Below, piece by piece: positions 53,445 to 64,000 of a stretch of 64,000 bases of DNA. The notes under the pieces were generated by a model. That model saw only the letters and a program-made list of their open reading frames with translations, did not search any database and was not told the origin of the DNA. Every line of letters begins with the position of its first letter. Position 1 is the first letter of the stretch. The position numbers were made by a program, and so were the translations under genes. Source of the DNA: Neonectria sp. B-13 (taxonomy: Eukaryota > Ascomycota > Sordariomycetes > Hypocreales > Nectriaceae); contig NOKP01000033.1 of NCBI GenBank assembly GCA_002682825.1, positions 186,001-250,000 of the forward strand. The letters are read 5' to 3'.

Positions 53445-54920
53445 ATGACTCTCGGAAATAGACGCGCTGAGGCTCGCGGTGCCTTGGATGAAACGACGCC
53501 GCTTCTTCCGGGGCAGCCATGCGTGTCGCAGGATGAACAAGCCTTCATCGTCCCTAGTTCAGGGAACATCTGGTCCGAGCTGTGGCTCATCTGCCGGTAC
53601 TCAGGACCTCTGATTGTCACATATCTCCTCCAATACTCATCCACTGTTATCACGACCATCGTGGCCGGCCATCTTAGTGCCGACGACCTCGGAGCCGCGA
53701 GCATTGGTCTCACGACGATGAACATCATCGGCTTCGCAATTATCGAAGGGATGGCCACTGCCCTCGACACCCTCTGTGCCCAGGCTTATGGTTCTGGTCG
53801 CCTGACTCATGTTGGGCTTCACGTTCAGCGCATGTTCGTCGTCATGGCTATCACCATGATCCCAATTGGGGCCTTTTGGCTATGCTCCCCTTGGTTCTTG
53901 CCTCTGATCGTCAATCAGCCCCAATTAGCAATGAAGGCTAGTGTTTTTCTACAAGTCAGCCTCATAGGCCTTCCAGGATACGCCTTCTTCGAGGCAGGCA
54001 AGAGGTTTCTCCAAGCCCAGGGAGACTTCAAGTCTGGCACAATAGTGCTCATCATCTGCACTCCAGCCAATATCATCCTGAGCTGGCTCTTTACCATCAA
54101 GTTCGATATGGGGCTTCCAGGCGCCGCATTAGCCCAGGCCCTTGCTAACACTCTCCGGCCGGTACTGTTGCTACTTTACATTCTCTTCTTTGGGCAATGG
54201 TCTTTACAGTGCTGGGGCGGTTGGTCTCGAGAAGCGTTTCGCTCATGGGGCGCTATCATAAGCCTCTCAACCGCCGGGACTGCAGTCAACATGGCCGAGT
54301 GGATGGCGTTTGAAGTCCTCATGATCAGCACCTCATACATCGACACGAACCACCTCGCTGCGCAAACAATTCTCAGCACCATCTCCATCATTACATGGCA
54401 TATTCCGTTTTCAATCAGCGTTGCTATTAGTACACGTATGGGAAACTTCATTGGAGCGGGACTTATTGATCAAGCCCGGCGAGAGGCTGTGCTCTATACT
54501 ATCATCTTTCTAGTCGTTGGCGTCTTTGATGGACTTTTCATCTTCCTGGTTCGCCATCAGCTGACTCCCCTCTTCTCGAACAACCCCGAGGTAGTCGAAA
54601 TAGCAGTCAAGTCCATGCTCGCTCTCGCAGCGTTCCAGATAATTGATGCAATCAACAACGGCTGCAATGCCATGCTGCGAGGGCTTGGCCGCCAATCAGT
54701 AGCTGCCTGGGTGGTGCTGGCGGTGAATTATCTCGGCGCGGTTCCCCTCGCTATTTGGCTAGAACTCGGAAGCCCTGACATGAAGGTTGATGGTATCTGG
54801 ATTGGGCTTGGATGTGGCATGGTTTTAATTGCAGTTATCGAATGCGGGTACATGAAATGGATAAGCTGGCAGGCTTGTATAGATGATGTGAGGAAGAGAG
54901 AGTCCGAGGAGTTTGAATGA
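53445..54920 (+). CDS. MATE family multidrug/metabolite efflux transporter
   Basis: Single-exon antiporter of 491 aa, probably in the vacuolar or plasma membrane. The ATG context is good (CACCATGAC). About 50 polar N-terminal residues include DETTPLLPGQ, a common fungal MATE signature. Twelve hydrophobic segments follow. Family marks are ICRYSGPLIVTYLLQYS in helix 1, VAGHLSADDLGAASIG, GMATALDTLCAQAYGSG (the conserved CAQAxG loop), GKRFLQAQGD and SVAISTRMGNFIGAG. The usual fungal length is 480-650 aa, so it is complete. It is related to yeast Erc1-type carriers. The substrate is not deducible. Long gene-poor DNA lies upstream. Confidence 0.94.
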   Translation: MTLGNRRAEARGALDETTPLLPGQPCVSQDEQAFIVPSSGNIWSELWLICRYSGPLIVTYLLQYSSTVITTIVAGHLSADDLGAASIGLTTMNIIGFAIIEGMATALDTLCAQAYGSGRLTHVGLHVQRMFVVMAITMIPIGAFWLCSPWFLPLIVNQPQLAMKASVFLQVSLIGLPGYAFFEAGKRFLQAQGDFKSGTIVLIICTPANIILSWLFTIKFDMGLPGAALAQALANTLRPVLLLLYILFFGQWSLQCWGGWSREAFRSWGAIISLSTAGTAVNMAEWMAFEVLMISTSYIDTNHLAAQTILSTISIITWHIPFSISVAISTRMGNFIGAGLIDQARREAVLYTIIFLVVGVFDGLFIFLVRHQLTPLFSNNPEVVEIAVKSMLALAAFQIIDAINNGCNAMLRGLGRQSVAAWVVLAVNYLGAVPLAIWLELGSPDMKVDGIWIGLGCGMVLIAVIECGYMKWISWQACIDDVRKRESEEFE

Positions 54921-55478
54921 TTGGACAGATGATAAATGTTTAAAAAGCGATGGAAATTGACGAGTTCCGGCTGTCGGAAGTGGCAGCGATTTTCAACTAG
55001 GTATTAGACTTATGTATGGAGATGTGTAATATTTTGATCTGGAGATCCTATCTTTTGAATGACGCGTCTAGGGACTGCAATGATACACCCAGGGAGATAC
55101 TCATTACAAACTTCACATCTAGTTTATGCGTCAATTCCAGGTACTTTGGGTCGGTTTGCTACGCATCGCATGCCATCGTGCGTGAATTCAGACCTTCCAT
55201 TGCAAGCGATGCTCTGAAATACCGCTCATCCGGGCAGCATTAAGCGCCTCCCTACTGTCATGCGAGAGTACTAGTGTTTAGATCACTCTCGTCCTCGTTG
55301 GTTGCTCACATTAAAAGCCAACATTGTCACCAGAAAGACACGATGAGAGCGAATGATTAAGCTCTTGCAAATTTGAACATCTAAGCAACAAAGCTGTCAC
55401 TCCTGTTCAATTACATGTACTGTCGTACAACGTACATAAGACGATCAAAATCGGGATAAGAGCATCGATCAGCTTCTC
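54921..55478. other. intergenic region between convergent genes
   Basis: Terminators of the MATE and F-box-like genes. No coding signal. Confidence 0.4.
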
Positions 55479-56642
55479 TCATGCATCAGGGTCGAAGTGA
55501 AGAGGCGTCCACGTGTAGTCGTCGACTGAGACGTACAAGTCTGTCACACTGGGATCTTCGTCCTCCTCGTCGCTAGAAAACAGGTCATCCTCATCGTCAA
55601 ACTCATCGAACAAATTATCGATACAAATGGTTCGAATCTCCTTCCATGTCTTCCCGGGCAATTCCATGCGAATGTCTGAATCAATGAATGGAGAGTTCCG
55701 CTTTTCTTCGTAATCAACACCGAAGCCTCTCTTGACAATGACCATGATCTCTTTGTGGCGCTCCCCTTCAGCCATTAGTCCCGCATCCTCCTCGCGTCCA
55801 TACTCATCTCGCTCCTTGGTATCTTTTGGGGGGTTCTGCTCGAATGACTTGCGCGTGTTGGGATCAAAGATAGAGCCCTCGCGATTTGGCATGATCGATC
55901 GAAATATGGTGACTGATGGTGTGGATACTTTTCCGTCCCGATCTTCCAGAACCTTTTGCCAGTGCGCTGGTTGGGGCTTCCGCAGATATCGATCGTCTTG
56001 GGTAGGGAAAAAGACGGTTGGGCTCTCGACGTAACCAAGAAATGAGCTGTCGTGGCTGATGTAGCACAGCTCCTTCCATCCATCTCCCTCCAACACCAGT
56101 TGATTAAGTGTATCGTAGCGGACTTCGGTTGATGGAAGACCCAGGACGGTGAGTCGATCCAGGCGTAGTCCTGGGAGGAGCTTGAGCGTAGAGACTAGAC
56201 GATAATAGACGTCATCGTCGCCGGGGTAGCTGAGCATGAGGGTGTCGCCACGAACACGGACATGCCGGATTTTTCGAATGGTCTCGTAGGAAATTGCGGT
56301 CAACTTGTCGAGCAGGGCCTCGGGACCCTCAAAATTGAAGAGAACCTGACCAAGCCAGGAATCTCCGACCTCCTCCCGGACTCGACGACAGGTGCGGAGG
56401 AGAGCAAGACTGTTTGCCGAGGGCACAACCCGAACACGCCCGATACGGCCGAAGGCTTTCTTGCCGTGGCTGAGTCGGGTGGAGGAGAAGATTTGAGAGT
56501 AGATCTCCTCGCGAAGTTCTCGCGGGATACGAAAGAGCAGGCTGGCTTCTTGTGCTTTGGTACCGGACCCTGGTCGTTGCTGCTGGGTCGTTGACTGCTT
56601 CGTCTTCCTCTTGACCTTGCTCTTGGACTTCTTCTTCACCAT
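55479..56642 (-). CDS. F-box-like/DUF-type fungal protein
   Basis: Single-exon protein of 387 aa. The ATG at 56642 opens a very basic tail (MVKKKSKSKVKRKTKQ), possibly a nuclear or nucleolar signal. Residues 35-52 read LLFRIPRELREEIYSQIF, the P-x-E-L-R-x-x-I-Y motif of a large group of fungal F-box-like proteins, followed by LALLRTCRRVREEVGDSWLG. The middle has no known motif. The C-terminus is strongly acidic (DEFDDEDDLFSSDEEDEDP). Such proteins may bind Skp1 or act as adaptors, but most are uncharacterised. It could equally be placed in a DUF family with this N-terminal motif. Function is unknown. Confidence 0.8.
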   Translation of the reverse strand: MVKKKSKSKVKRKTKQSTTQQQRPGSGTKAQEASLLFRIPRELREEIYSQIFSSTRLSHGKKAFGRIGRVRVVPSANSLALLRTCRRVREEVGDSWLGQVLFNFEGPEALLDKLTAISYETIRKIRHVRVRGDTLMLSYPGDDDVYYRLVSTLKLLPGLRLDRLTVLGLPSTEVRYDTLNQLVLEGDGWKELCYISHDSSFLGYVESPTVFFPTQDDRYLRKPQPAHWQKVLEDRDGKVSTPSVTIFRSIMPNREGSIFDPNTRKSFEQNPPKDTKERDEYGREEDAGLMAEGERHKEIMVIVKRGFGVDYEEKRNSPFIDSDIRMELPGKTWKEIRTICIDNLFDEFDDEDDLFSSDEEDEDPSVTDLYVSVDDYTWTPLHFDPDA

Positions 56643-57511
56643 GGCGCCGGATTGTGTCGTGCGTCAGAAAGCAGAGTCAGAGCTGTGCGATCAAGTCTTA
56701 TCGATGGCTGCCAAATGTTGTCGCATTGATTCTGAGGACCCAAGTCGTGATACCACACAAAAGCCACGGGGTGTGTCACGTGCGCCCCCGGAATATCACT
56801 CCCCCGCTATTGTTGCAACCGCCACTGGCGCGCTGAAGTTCACTTTGTCACTATGGTTTCACCTTCTTTCTTGGTGATAGTTCAGATACATAGAATATCT
56901 ACCAGCTCAACAGCATCAGCAGTCAGTGATTGAAAGGTAGCAGGAGCTCGGTTTTGAAAGTGAACATACGTTTGAGGGAAGTTGAGTCTTGTGCCAGAAC
57001 ATGTTAGGGAGTTAAGGCTGTTAGTGTGTACTGTAGATAGGTAGGTGGCAGCACGCGAGATCTGACGGAACCAGTGATCAAATGATTTTTCTTCGCGGAA
57101 TAAACAAGTCTCGGCAATCGTCACTCTGCGTTTGTGGGCGTGGCTGGGGGCGCAGTCAAATCCCACAACGCTACCAACACCGGCTCTGGTATTAATGCAA
57201 GAACCCCGGCTTTTCCGTAGAGTTCTCAAAGCTTACTTCAAGCCATTGTTTTTTGCCTGCGGCTATGTACATCAGCGGCCATCAGCTAATTACTCTTTTA
57301 TGTGTGCAGTCATTGGGCCTTGGGTTCCATCTTACAGTCTCTTAGGAGCGCTTGACTTCTTCAACTTACAATGACCTTCAATACGGTAGGTTCTAACCAC
57401 CAACTAGCTTTTAGTCCTTGGGTAATGTCCAGTGAGCTTACACAATTCGCCTTGTATTGAGGTACGTGCAGCGGACGGATGCAATGTAATGAACGTTCCT
57501 GTCTCCACCCA
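56643..57511. other. intergenic region
   Basis: About 870 bases with the promoter of the F-box-like gene and the 3' flank of the HeLo-pseudokinase gene. No gene is supported. Confidence 0.4.
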
Positions 57512-59089
57512 TCATGCTCTACATAAATCAAGCTGTGAGACGATTTCTGCGCTCATAGCATACGTGAAATCATCGTCGTCTTCATCGTCCAGACAGCATT
57601 CGAGACATTTCAAAACCACACCGGCATATATCTGGCCCACCATAGCAGGGAGGGGATCCTTGATACTCTCCAAAAACGCCTTCTGTATACCCTCCAACGT
57701 CGTGATCTTTGCCCTCCGCATCCTGTCCCCCAGGGGCTTCCAGTACGCGATCTCGAGAAGCAAGACTCCAAGACTATACAGATCCATGACCTTGGTGAAC
57801 CCGTTGACAATGTTGGGATGGTAATAGTAGTCCATTGGGCTCGCTCCGCTTGGCCTGAGACCTATAGATTCCATGGTGGCTTCGCGCGCCGAGTCGAACC
57901 CAGACACCACGGGGTCTCGAAGGGCTTCGGGCAAGGAGCCAAAGCACACCATGTTATCGCTCCGAAAGGCACGGTGTATCCACTTCGCCGAGTGCAGTCC
58001 AGCAAGGCTTGACGTAAAGTACCGGGCAAGACGAAACTTCTCGCCCAGTGGGGGTTCTGGCTCTTGAGTGATGATGTGCAGAAGACTCCGTGGCGGATAT
58101 ACCGTGGTTGATGCATTGAAAACTAAGCCCATACGTAGGCTGTTTTGTTCATCCTGGATCAGACCGATGCATGCAGCGGTATGCAAGTGCTTAGAAGAAA
58201 CTATGGACAACTTCGAACTGAGCGTTTTCGTCGTGTTCCTGAATGAGGTCGCTTGTGACTCAGCTACACCATCCCGAATCACCCTCCATTCAATCCATAC
58301 CCTTGTTGCTCTCTGGTAAATAGCAAAATTGCGCGAACCAACTTTGGACTGAGTAAGATCCGCCAGCTTCTTACTGCCGAAATTGAAGTCGGATGCTTTC
58401 AAGACCTGTACGGTCTGGCTTGGTTGAAGTGACAGCTCCAGTTCCTTCAAACCAGCTGCATGAGCGATATTACTCCCCTGCAGATCTGCTCGATCGCGGA
58501 TCCTTCTCAGCTCTTCAGAGTCGGTCACATCAGCGAGGATCCTTGCAGGCAGCGTAGTCTCCAACGCTGCTGCGGCTATCGGCTCCAGAAGGTTGCGGAG
58601 GGAGTCGTTGTAGTACTTGAGGTTATTTAAGAGCTCGGTGAATTTAGCTTTGTTCCTGATGTGGAACTTGGCTCTACTCTTAATTCGCTTCATTCCGAAT
58701 AGACTCTCGCCCTTTATGCGCTGAGGGTTTGTATCATCGACGGTAAGGAGAGGTCCGTCTGTACTGTGTTTGCTGGCTAGGCTCCTGGTCTCTTCGTTGA
58801 GCTCCTTCATCCGCAGCAAGATCTTTTCGATTTTGTTTCTGTTGTCCTGGCTTAAGGACAATATTCGATGGTCTTGTTCCTTTGACGGACGGAGGTTATG
58901 GTGATCACCCCAGTTCTGTAGGCGCTGGCGCTCAATGTGGTATCCGAGAATCAGGTCGGGTAGGCCTTGGTCGTCTTTCCCGACAACGCTAGAGATGAGA
59001 ACGAAGCCATCTATAGCACCTGAGAAGGCTGCCAATAGCCCAATGAAACCCGCTGCCGCGGCTGCAATTTCAAGAGGACCGCCAGACAT
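57512..59089 (-). CDS. HeLo-like N-terminal domain fused to a pseudokinase
   Basis: Single-exon protein of 525 aa. Residues 1-60 (GPLEIAAAAAGFIGLLAAFSGAIDGF) match the start of HeLo/prion-inhibition domains: a hydrophobic helix that can insert in membranes when activated, followed by helical segments to about 200. Residues 225-520 look like a protein kinase fold, but the catalytic loop reads HRAFRSDN (372-379) where HRDLKxxN is expected, and VSGFDSAR (397-402) stands for DFG. Without the catalytic Asp it is likely a pseudokinase. DLYSLGVLLLEIAYWKPL keeps the structural core of the F-helix. In fungi, HeLo domains execute cell death in incompatibility systems; the pseudokinase may sense a signal or act as a switch, by analogy to MLKL. 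It is divergent from a kinase-ankyrin gene 1 kb away. Confidence 0.82.
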   Translation of the reverse strand: MSGGPLEIAAAAAGFIGLLAAFSGAIDGFVLISSVVGKDDQGLPDLILGYHIERQRLQNWGDHHNLRPSKEQDHRILSLSQDNRNKIEKILLRMKELNEETRSLASKHSTDGPLLTVDDTNPQRIKGESLFGMKRIKSRAKFHIRNKAKFTELLNNLKYYNDSLRNLLEPIAAAALETTLPARILADVTDSEELRRIRDRADLQGSNIAHAAGLKELELSLQPSQTVQVLKASDFNFGSKKLADLTQSKVGSRNFAIYQRATRVWIEWRVIRDGVAESQATSFRNTTKTLSSKLSIVSSKHLHTAACIGLIQDEQNSLRMGLVFNASTTVYPPRSLLHIITQEPEPPLGEKFRLARYFTSSLAGLHSAKWIHRAFRSDNMVCFGSLPEALRDPVVSGFDSAREATMESIGLRPSGASPMDYYYHPNIVNGFTKVMDLYSLGVLLLEIAYWKPLGDRMRRAKITTLEGIQKAFLESIKDPLPAMVGQIYAGVVLKCLECCLDDEDDDDFTYAMSAEIVSQLDLCRA

Positions 59090-60105
59090 GTCGAAACACA
59101 GACCAAGTGGATATGGCTGGTACGAGACTTATGTTGGAAACTTGGCCCGTTAGATAAAACTTTTGAATGTTGGTGTAATGATAGAGCGTTTCGGAAGGAT
59201 TGAAGTGATTGATCCTCGTAATGCTGTAAAATCCGGAATGTTTTAAAGGTGACAGCTTGCCTTGCGTCCAGCAAATAGTGGACCAATTTCAGAGAGACAA
59301 GCCAAAGCCCATTAAGGCTCAGAACTTCTAAGCTATCGCTCATGTGACGTCAAAAGCGTATTCGTCTGCATAAATGCCCAAGGCTCACAAAGGCGAAGCG
59401 GGCTGTGTATGCCATACCAACATATCCAGTATTTATTTACACAGCCACGGGCAGTTGCTGTACGGTACGGGCAGTGCATGCCTTTGCATATTAATCCACA
59501 AAGAGGCTTCATGTTGATGAGTGGTTCCAACCTTTTCGCAGCTAAGCATGCGGCGTTAGTACGTGCATATTCGTGCATGTACTTAGTACCTCATGTCCAT
59601 CTCTACAGTGATAGTGGAAGGCTATGCAAGCCTGTACTGCGCACCAGCGGAGAGTGTGCTTTCAACCTCGTGGCCTGTATGCTTGTGGGGCAAGGCCGAA
59701 TGAGTTGAGCCCACTCTCTGATTGCACGACCGAATGCACTGTCTGTGGGCTGAATCGGTATTGTATAGCTAAGCCACCCTGTGCAAAGTGCATAATGGGT
59801 AAGCTGCATTATCACACAATCATTCCGGGTTGTGTTTCTCCCGATCTCCATTTGTCGCCTTGTTACACTGCTGACGCGGACGAAGGAAACCAGGACCTCG
59901 GCCCAACAAGGGCCTTGTGTACATGTAAATCGTGCGGATCGCAAGAAGCCACAGACTACTAAGTGATGGTCTAGTGACAGAGCATAGGTTTGGAACCATC
60001 CATCACCTTCTGTTTTGTTATGTTTCCAGAGCGTTTTGTCTAGATCTCGGACCCCAAGACCGCAGTCAGGTGCGTGCCCTCGTGAGATTCTAATCGACGT
60101 ACATC
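59090..60105. promoter_or_regulatory. shared intergenic region of divergent signalling genes
   Basis: About 1.0 kb between starts at 59089 and 60106. Short open frames on both strands are domain-free. It probably holds both promoters; no clear motif pair was seen. Confidence 0.4.
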
Positions 60106-63100
60106 ATGGAGAAACCACGTCGCTATATCGCTGGCGAGCTCCATGAGAGCACAAAAGCCATTCGGCAGTCACGAAATACATTACAAAATGCTTCTCATCG
60201 AACGAGTCAAGATTTCGAAGAAGCCGACACCAACCACGATATCGTCAGTACTCTAGATGTCGCTTTTGGGCTTGAAATCCCGATTACATGGCTCAAAACC
60301 ATGGGTATCATCGGCGATAAAACCATCAACCCTCGACTAGCTTATGTCGAAGCTTACGTCGCGGGTGCTGGATACTCAGGCCAGGTGATTCGCCACGAAA
60401 CTGCTGAAGACGTTGGGCCCATAAAGAAGGGGACATTGGTGGCATTAAAAAAGTTCCAGTCACGACAAGCGAATCCTGGAGAGAGTGAAGAAGCGGTTCG
60501 AGCGTCTGTATTCAAAGCTGCGGCACAAGAGCTACGCGCACTCAAGCACCCGATGCTCTGTAAGCATGAGAACACCTGCAATTTGCTCTACATTGGTTGG
60601 CACGACTCGAGCCCGTTTCCGATTCTCGCCCTCGAACTGGGCTGTTACGGCACAGTTGAGGATGTGCTGACCGCTCCCGGTATGGGACCTTCGTGGCTCC
60701 AGAAGATGAACATCACCATAGATGTGAGCTTAGGACTAGGTGCAATCCATGCTGCTGGGATGGTGCACGGAGATATAAAGCCAGGAAACATCATTTTGCA
60801 AGACCACGGGGAGCGCCAGATGGTCGCAAAACTAATTGACTTCGCTGGAGCTGTCACATTTGAAGATGGATACCGACCGGCAATTGGCACAACAATTTGG
60901 GGTTCTCCCGAAACCATAATGGACGATCCATTCATCAACTGGCAAAATGCGGATGTTTACAGCTACGGCCTAGTTGTTGCCAGTATCTGGTCGAGGAAGC
61001 CAGTATACTCCCTGGAGAGATTGAGGAGCTCCTGTTTTCTGGACCTGTACCTCCCCAAGCTCTGCACTCCATCCGAGAAAACTCAACGCCTCGTCGTAAT
61101 GAAAACTCAGACTGATACACACCCACTGAGTGTCATGAGGCAGAGTTGGACCAGACTAGAGCCTTCAGTCAACCCGTTACTCCTCATGTCTCTCTCGGCA
61201 ATCGCCAGCCATAGGGCCGCAATGGCGACGATATTGTCACTCCAGGTTTCGTGGATGTGCGATAAGATCGGCAGGTACATGGGTGATAGCCTGCCGCAAG
61301 GGACAGATGTTTCCGAGAGATGCCTCCCTTCGAAAGCCAAGGTGCGAACCGTATTCAACCTTGTCATCCTATGTCTATACTAATTATAAACATGTAGATT
61401 TGGTCAGAGACTTACTTCGATCTCCCAATGTCCTTGCCCCGACTCGTCTATTCGTCTCTACTAGCCAGATCAGAGCCAGCAAGAGGCGTGCGCTATACAA
61501 GCCGGGATCGAATTGTGCGATGGATGTTTGACACAGACAACAACCCGGCAAACATAGTCGACTCCACTCTCTCAGCCCTCCAATGGATTGCAGATGAGTC
61601 ATGCAGTGACAACGGCATCACCGCTTCAAGTGGCCGATCAGCGTATTATGCAGGGGTGGGCGGCTGCCTCGAACTAGGTGCAGGGTGCGATGAGGGGGAA
61701 ATCATCGAACTGCTATATTCATCCGCACTTGCAAACTACGCCACCGCCATCATCGAAGCACCCTTGATCGAAGAATCCTGCAATGTCAGTACCGATGACG
61801 ATTGCATGCGAACCTTTTGTTTGGTTGTTGGTGCGTTTGTGCGTGTTCCACGATCTGTTTTGTTGCTCCACGATATGCGCCCTGATCTCCAAGAAGCGGT
61901 ACGGTTGGCATTTCAAAATCGGGTGCCCGTCCAAGGGGTAGGAGGCGAGTCTCCTTTGTCCACCCTTCAACAATTATCAAATGCACGCACATTAGATCGG
62001 GAACGAGCAACCCTACTGGTCGCCTTGAAATCACAGAATATCAACCGAGTCAGAGATATTTTAAGAGACGACAATGCCGATGCTACCATCACCGACGGAC
62101 AAGGCGCCGGCGTCTTGCATTACTTGACATTCCTAGGAGACGACGACGCTTCCTCCCTGGCTAAACTTTGTTGCAGCCGAGGAGCTAGCTTGACTCACAG
62201 AGCGACAGCTTCCAGCGGGATCAAATTTTGCTTTGGGATGCCGGTGGGCGCCATGACTCCGACTGCATGGGCTCTAGCTGCAGGGATGCCCAAGTACTTC
62301 GCCGAATTGCTCAAGCTGCACTTCGAAACCGGCACGGTGATATCGGATTACACATTTCTACTCCTGACAGCTTCAGTGCTACATAACCACCAGATCTTGT
62401 TCGACATGTTCCAACAGTATAATCGGAAACCGACACTCTTCACCGAACCCAACGATGAGCCCCTCACAGCCCTGCCGGATATCACTCTAGCCCTGAGTGT
62501 CGCTATGAATACTAAGAATGTAGTGAGCTACTGGCGACGCCTGAGAAACGGCCCAGGCCTACTCGGCTCACATTCACGAACCGTTTCCATTTTGCTACAG
62601 GAAGGTGCCAATCCGCTTGAATTTGACTGTCCCGGCTATATGCAGTGTGTAGCGTGGAACTCATTACACGTCTGCTTTGTCGTCGGAGACCTCATCAGCC
62701 TCAAAGCCATCGTCGACAACTTCCAAGCAAAGTCTCCTTCAATTGACGATGTCTTCGAAAAGCTCGCCACCGAGCTTTTGTGTTCGATCTCTGCGCGCTC
62801 CTATGAATGCTTCAGCTTCCTTCTCAAATCATTTCCAGAGCTGGGCAGTGACATCGTTCGTTGGAAGAAACACGCGTCAATGAAGGGTTTTCACACACCA
62901 CTGAACCTGGCTGCCTCAGACGTAGATCCCAGATTTGCGGAAACGCTTTTGAAGCTTGGTGCGGATAACGACACAGAGTATGATGATGCCTCGCCGATGG
63001 CGCGTGCCCTTTTAGCTGGTAACATCGATACCGCCGAGGTTATATATCGACACTCAACACAAAGCCAGCGGCAGCGAGCTTTTGGTCCCCACGAAAAGCG

Positions 63101-64000
63101 CGGGTTTAACCTGACGGGGCGTCTCGCCTCGGCTTGGAACGTAGATCGCGACGCGCGACTGCTAGACGTCTTTGACTGGATGGCCAAGAAGGGCATGGTT
63201 GCCTTTGAAGCAAATATCAGGCAAGAGCCGGCATGGTCGATTTTGCTCACAGAGAAACCATCGCCGGTCCTAGAACATGCTCGTCTCGATGCGGAGATGG
63301 CCAAGAGGTTTTTTATCATGTTTCGACACCGTTTATCAGAGATGGACGACACGGGCATGACACCGTTACACTATGCCGCGGTTCACGGCCATGTGGAGAT
63401 GGTGCAATGTCTGTTAGAGCTGGGCGCAAATATGAATGAGAGAACCAACGCATCATCGGATGGTACTCGGGTTGATCTAACGGCGCTGGATCTGGCAGTT
63501 TTGAGATTAAGCACCGACCCACCGACAGAAATACAAACCGGGGGAAGGAGCAACATCGCACTTTGGAGACAGAGGTTACTGGATGTGGTTGATTCCCTTC
63601 TGTCCAACGGCGGCAAGCTCAGCAGTGGACCAACTCCTTCGGTTCGTCCCGAGACTGGGTTTCACAAAGGGCTGCATTTTTTTCTGCTGACCGACGAAAA
63701 TTATGAAAAACAACGGAACCAAATGCCAGAGGAGATTGGAGAGTGGCCTCAGAAGCTGAGGCCTGACCGCACCAGCCCAAGTGAAGAGACAGAGACATTC
63801 TCCAAACTCTGGATCCAGGCTCAAGGCGTAGATGGGACAGTCACGTGTCTAAGCAGGAAACTTGTTGATTCTTATTTGACACGGAACCAACCCTTTGCAG
63901 GACAAGGAGACCATGCTCCCGGGAGCTATCGGCGTTTCTTGAACCGAACGGCTATGCTCAGACGCAGAATTTGGTCGGCTCAGCATGGCCCCTCGGATTG
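60106..64000 (+). CDS. protein kinase fused to ankyrin-containing region (3' end beyond window)
   Basis: Two exons are visible: 60106-61341 and 61398 to the window edge, an uninterrupted frame of 867 codons without a stop. The 56-nt intron opens GTGCGA and closes GTAG. At least 1279 aa are encoded. The kinase domain (about residues 85-400) shows VALKKF with Lys115/116, Glu142 in the C-helix, the catalytic loop HGDIKPGN (221-228) and DFAGA (245-249) in place of DFG. The Asp residues are kept, so activity is plausible despite DFA. YSYGLVVASIW is the F-helix. The second exon has weak repeats, then clear ankyrin units such as TPLNLAASDVDPRFAETLLKLGA and MTPLHYAAVHGHVEMVQCLLELGANMNE. An intracellular sensor or signalling role is inferred. 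It is divergent from the HeLo-pseudokinase. Confidence 0.85.

Noticed and set aside
59603..59962. overlapping frames on both strands in the HeLo/kinase promoter region
   Set aside because: Both strands are open by chance and neither has a domain. The region is better read as the shared promoter.
60897..61115. alternative frame reading EIEELLFSGPVPPQALHSIREN inside the kinase exon
   Set aside because: It looked like a continuation after a frameshift. The main frame keeps kinase C-lobe features (CFLDLYLPKL, VNPLLLMSLSAIASHRAAMATIL) and needs no shift.

Overview
The window is nuclear DNA from a filamentous ascomycete (Pezizomycotina). The evidence is the intron style (mostly 46-80 nt, GT..AG, many GTAAGT/GTACGT donors), three intact Zn2Cys6 transcription factors, and fungal-specific families (HeLo-type and STAND proteins, AsaB-like oxygenase, GH114, Asp-rich F-box-like protein). 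Genus cannot be fixed by eye. I recognise 27 apparently functional genes, one of them running off the right edge, plus two decayed gene relics. No tRNA, rRNA, CRISPR array or intact transposon was seen. Exon boundaries were derived by hand, from reading-frame continuity and splice consensus.

Layout. 0-5.3 kb: Zn2Cys6 regulator, a secreted Ser/Thr-rich protein and a four-helix membrane protein. 5.9-9.9 kb: a second Zn2Cys6 regulator and an NmrA-type oxidoreductase on the same strand. 10.5-22.7 kb: a compact block with an MFS carrier, phytanoyl-CoA-type dioxygenase 1, CocE/NonD hydrolase, DHA2-type MFS pump, FAD monooxygenase and dioxygenase 2. Every promoter region in this block carries copies or close variants of one motif (ACCGAACCGA / TCGGTTCGG), so it looks like a single regulon. 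It has no PKS, NRPS or terpene synthase, so a catabolic or detoxification role is at least as likely as biosynthesis. 24.1-30.5 kb: an AsaB-like hydroxylase/desaturase, a small gene for a membrane-targeted peptide with three P-W-x-x-W repeats, a serine beta-lactamase-fold hydrolase and an aldo-keto reductase.

30.6-34.0 kb: a fungal NLR/STAND receptor (N-terminal Goodbye-like region, NB-ARC, TPRs). 35.6-44.0 kb: a third Zn2Cys6 regulator convergent with a GH31 glycosidase, then a PPP-type phosphoesterase and a nitrilase. 44.1-47.6 kb: decayed DNA with a frameshifted, truncated sugar-porter relic and a zinc-cluster relic flanking an intact GH114 gene. 47.7-56.6 kb: an OxlT/MCT-like MFS carrier, a secreted M43 metalloprotease, a MATE transporter and an F-box-like protein, with long gene-poor gaps.

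57.5-64.0 kb: a divergent pair of signalling genes. One is a HeLo-like protein fused to a pseudokinase; the other is a kinase fused to a long ankyrin-containing region that continues past the window. With the NLR, this makes three genes of the type used in fungal self/non-self recognition or cell-death signalling within about 34 kb.
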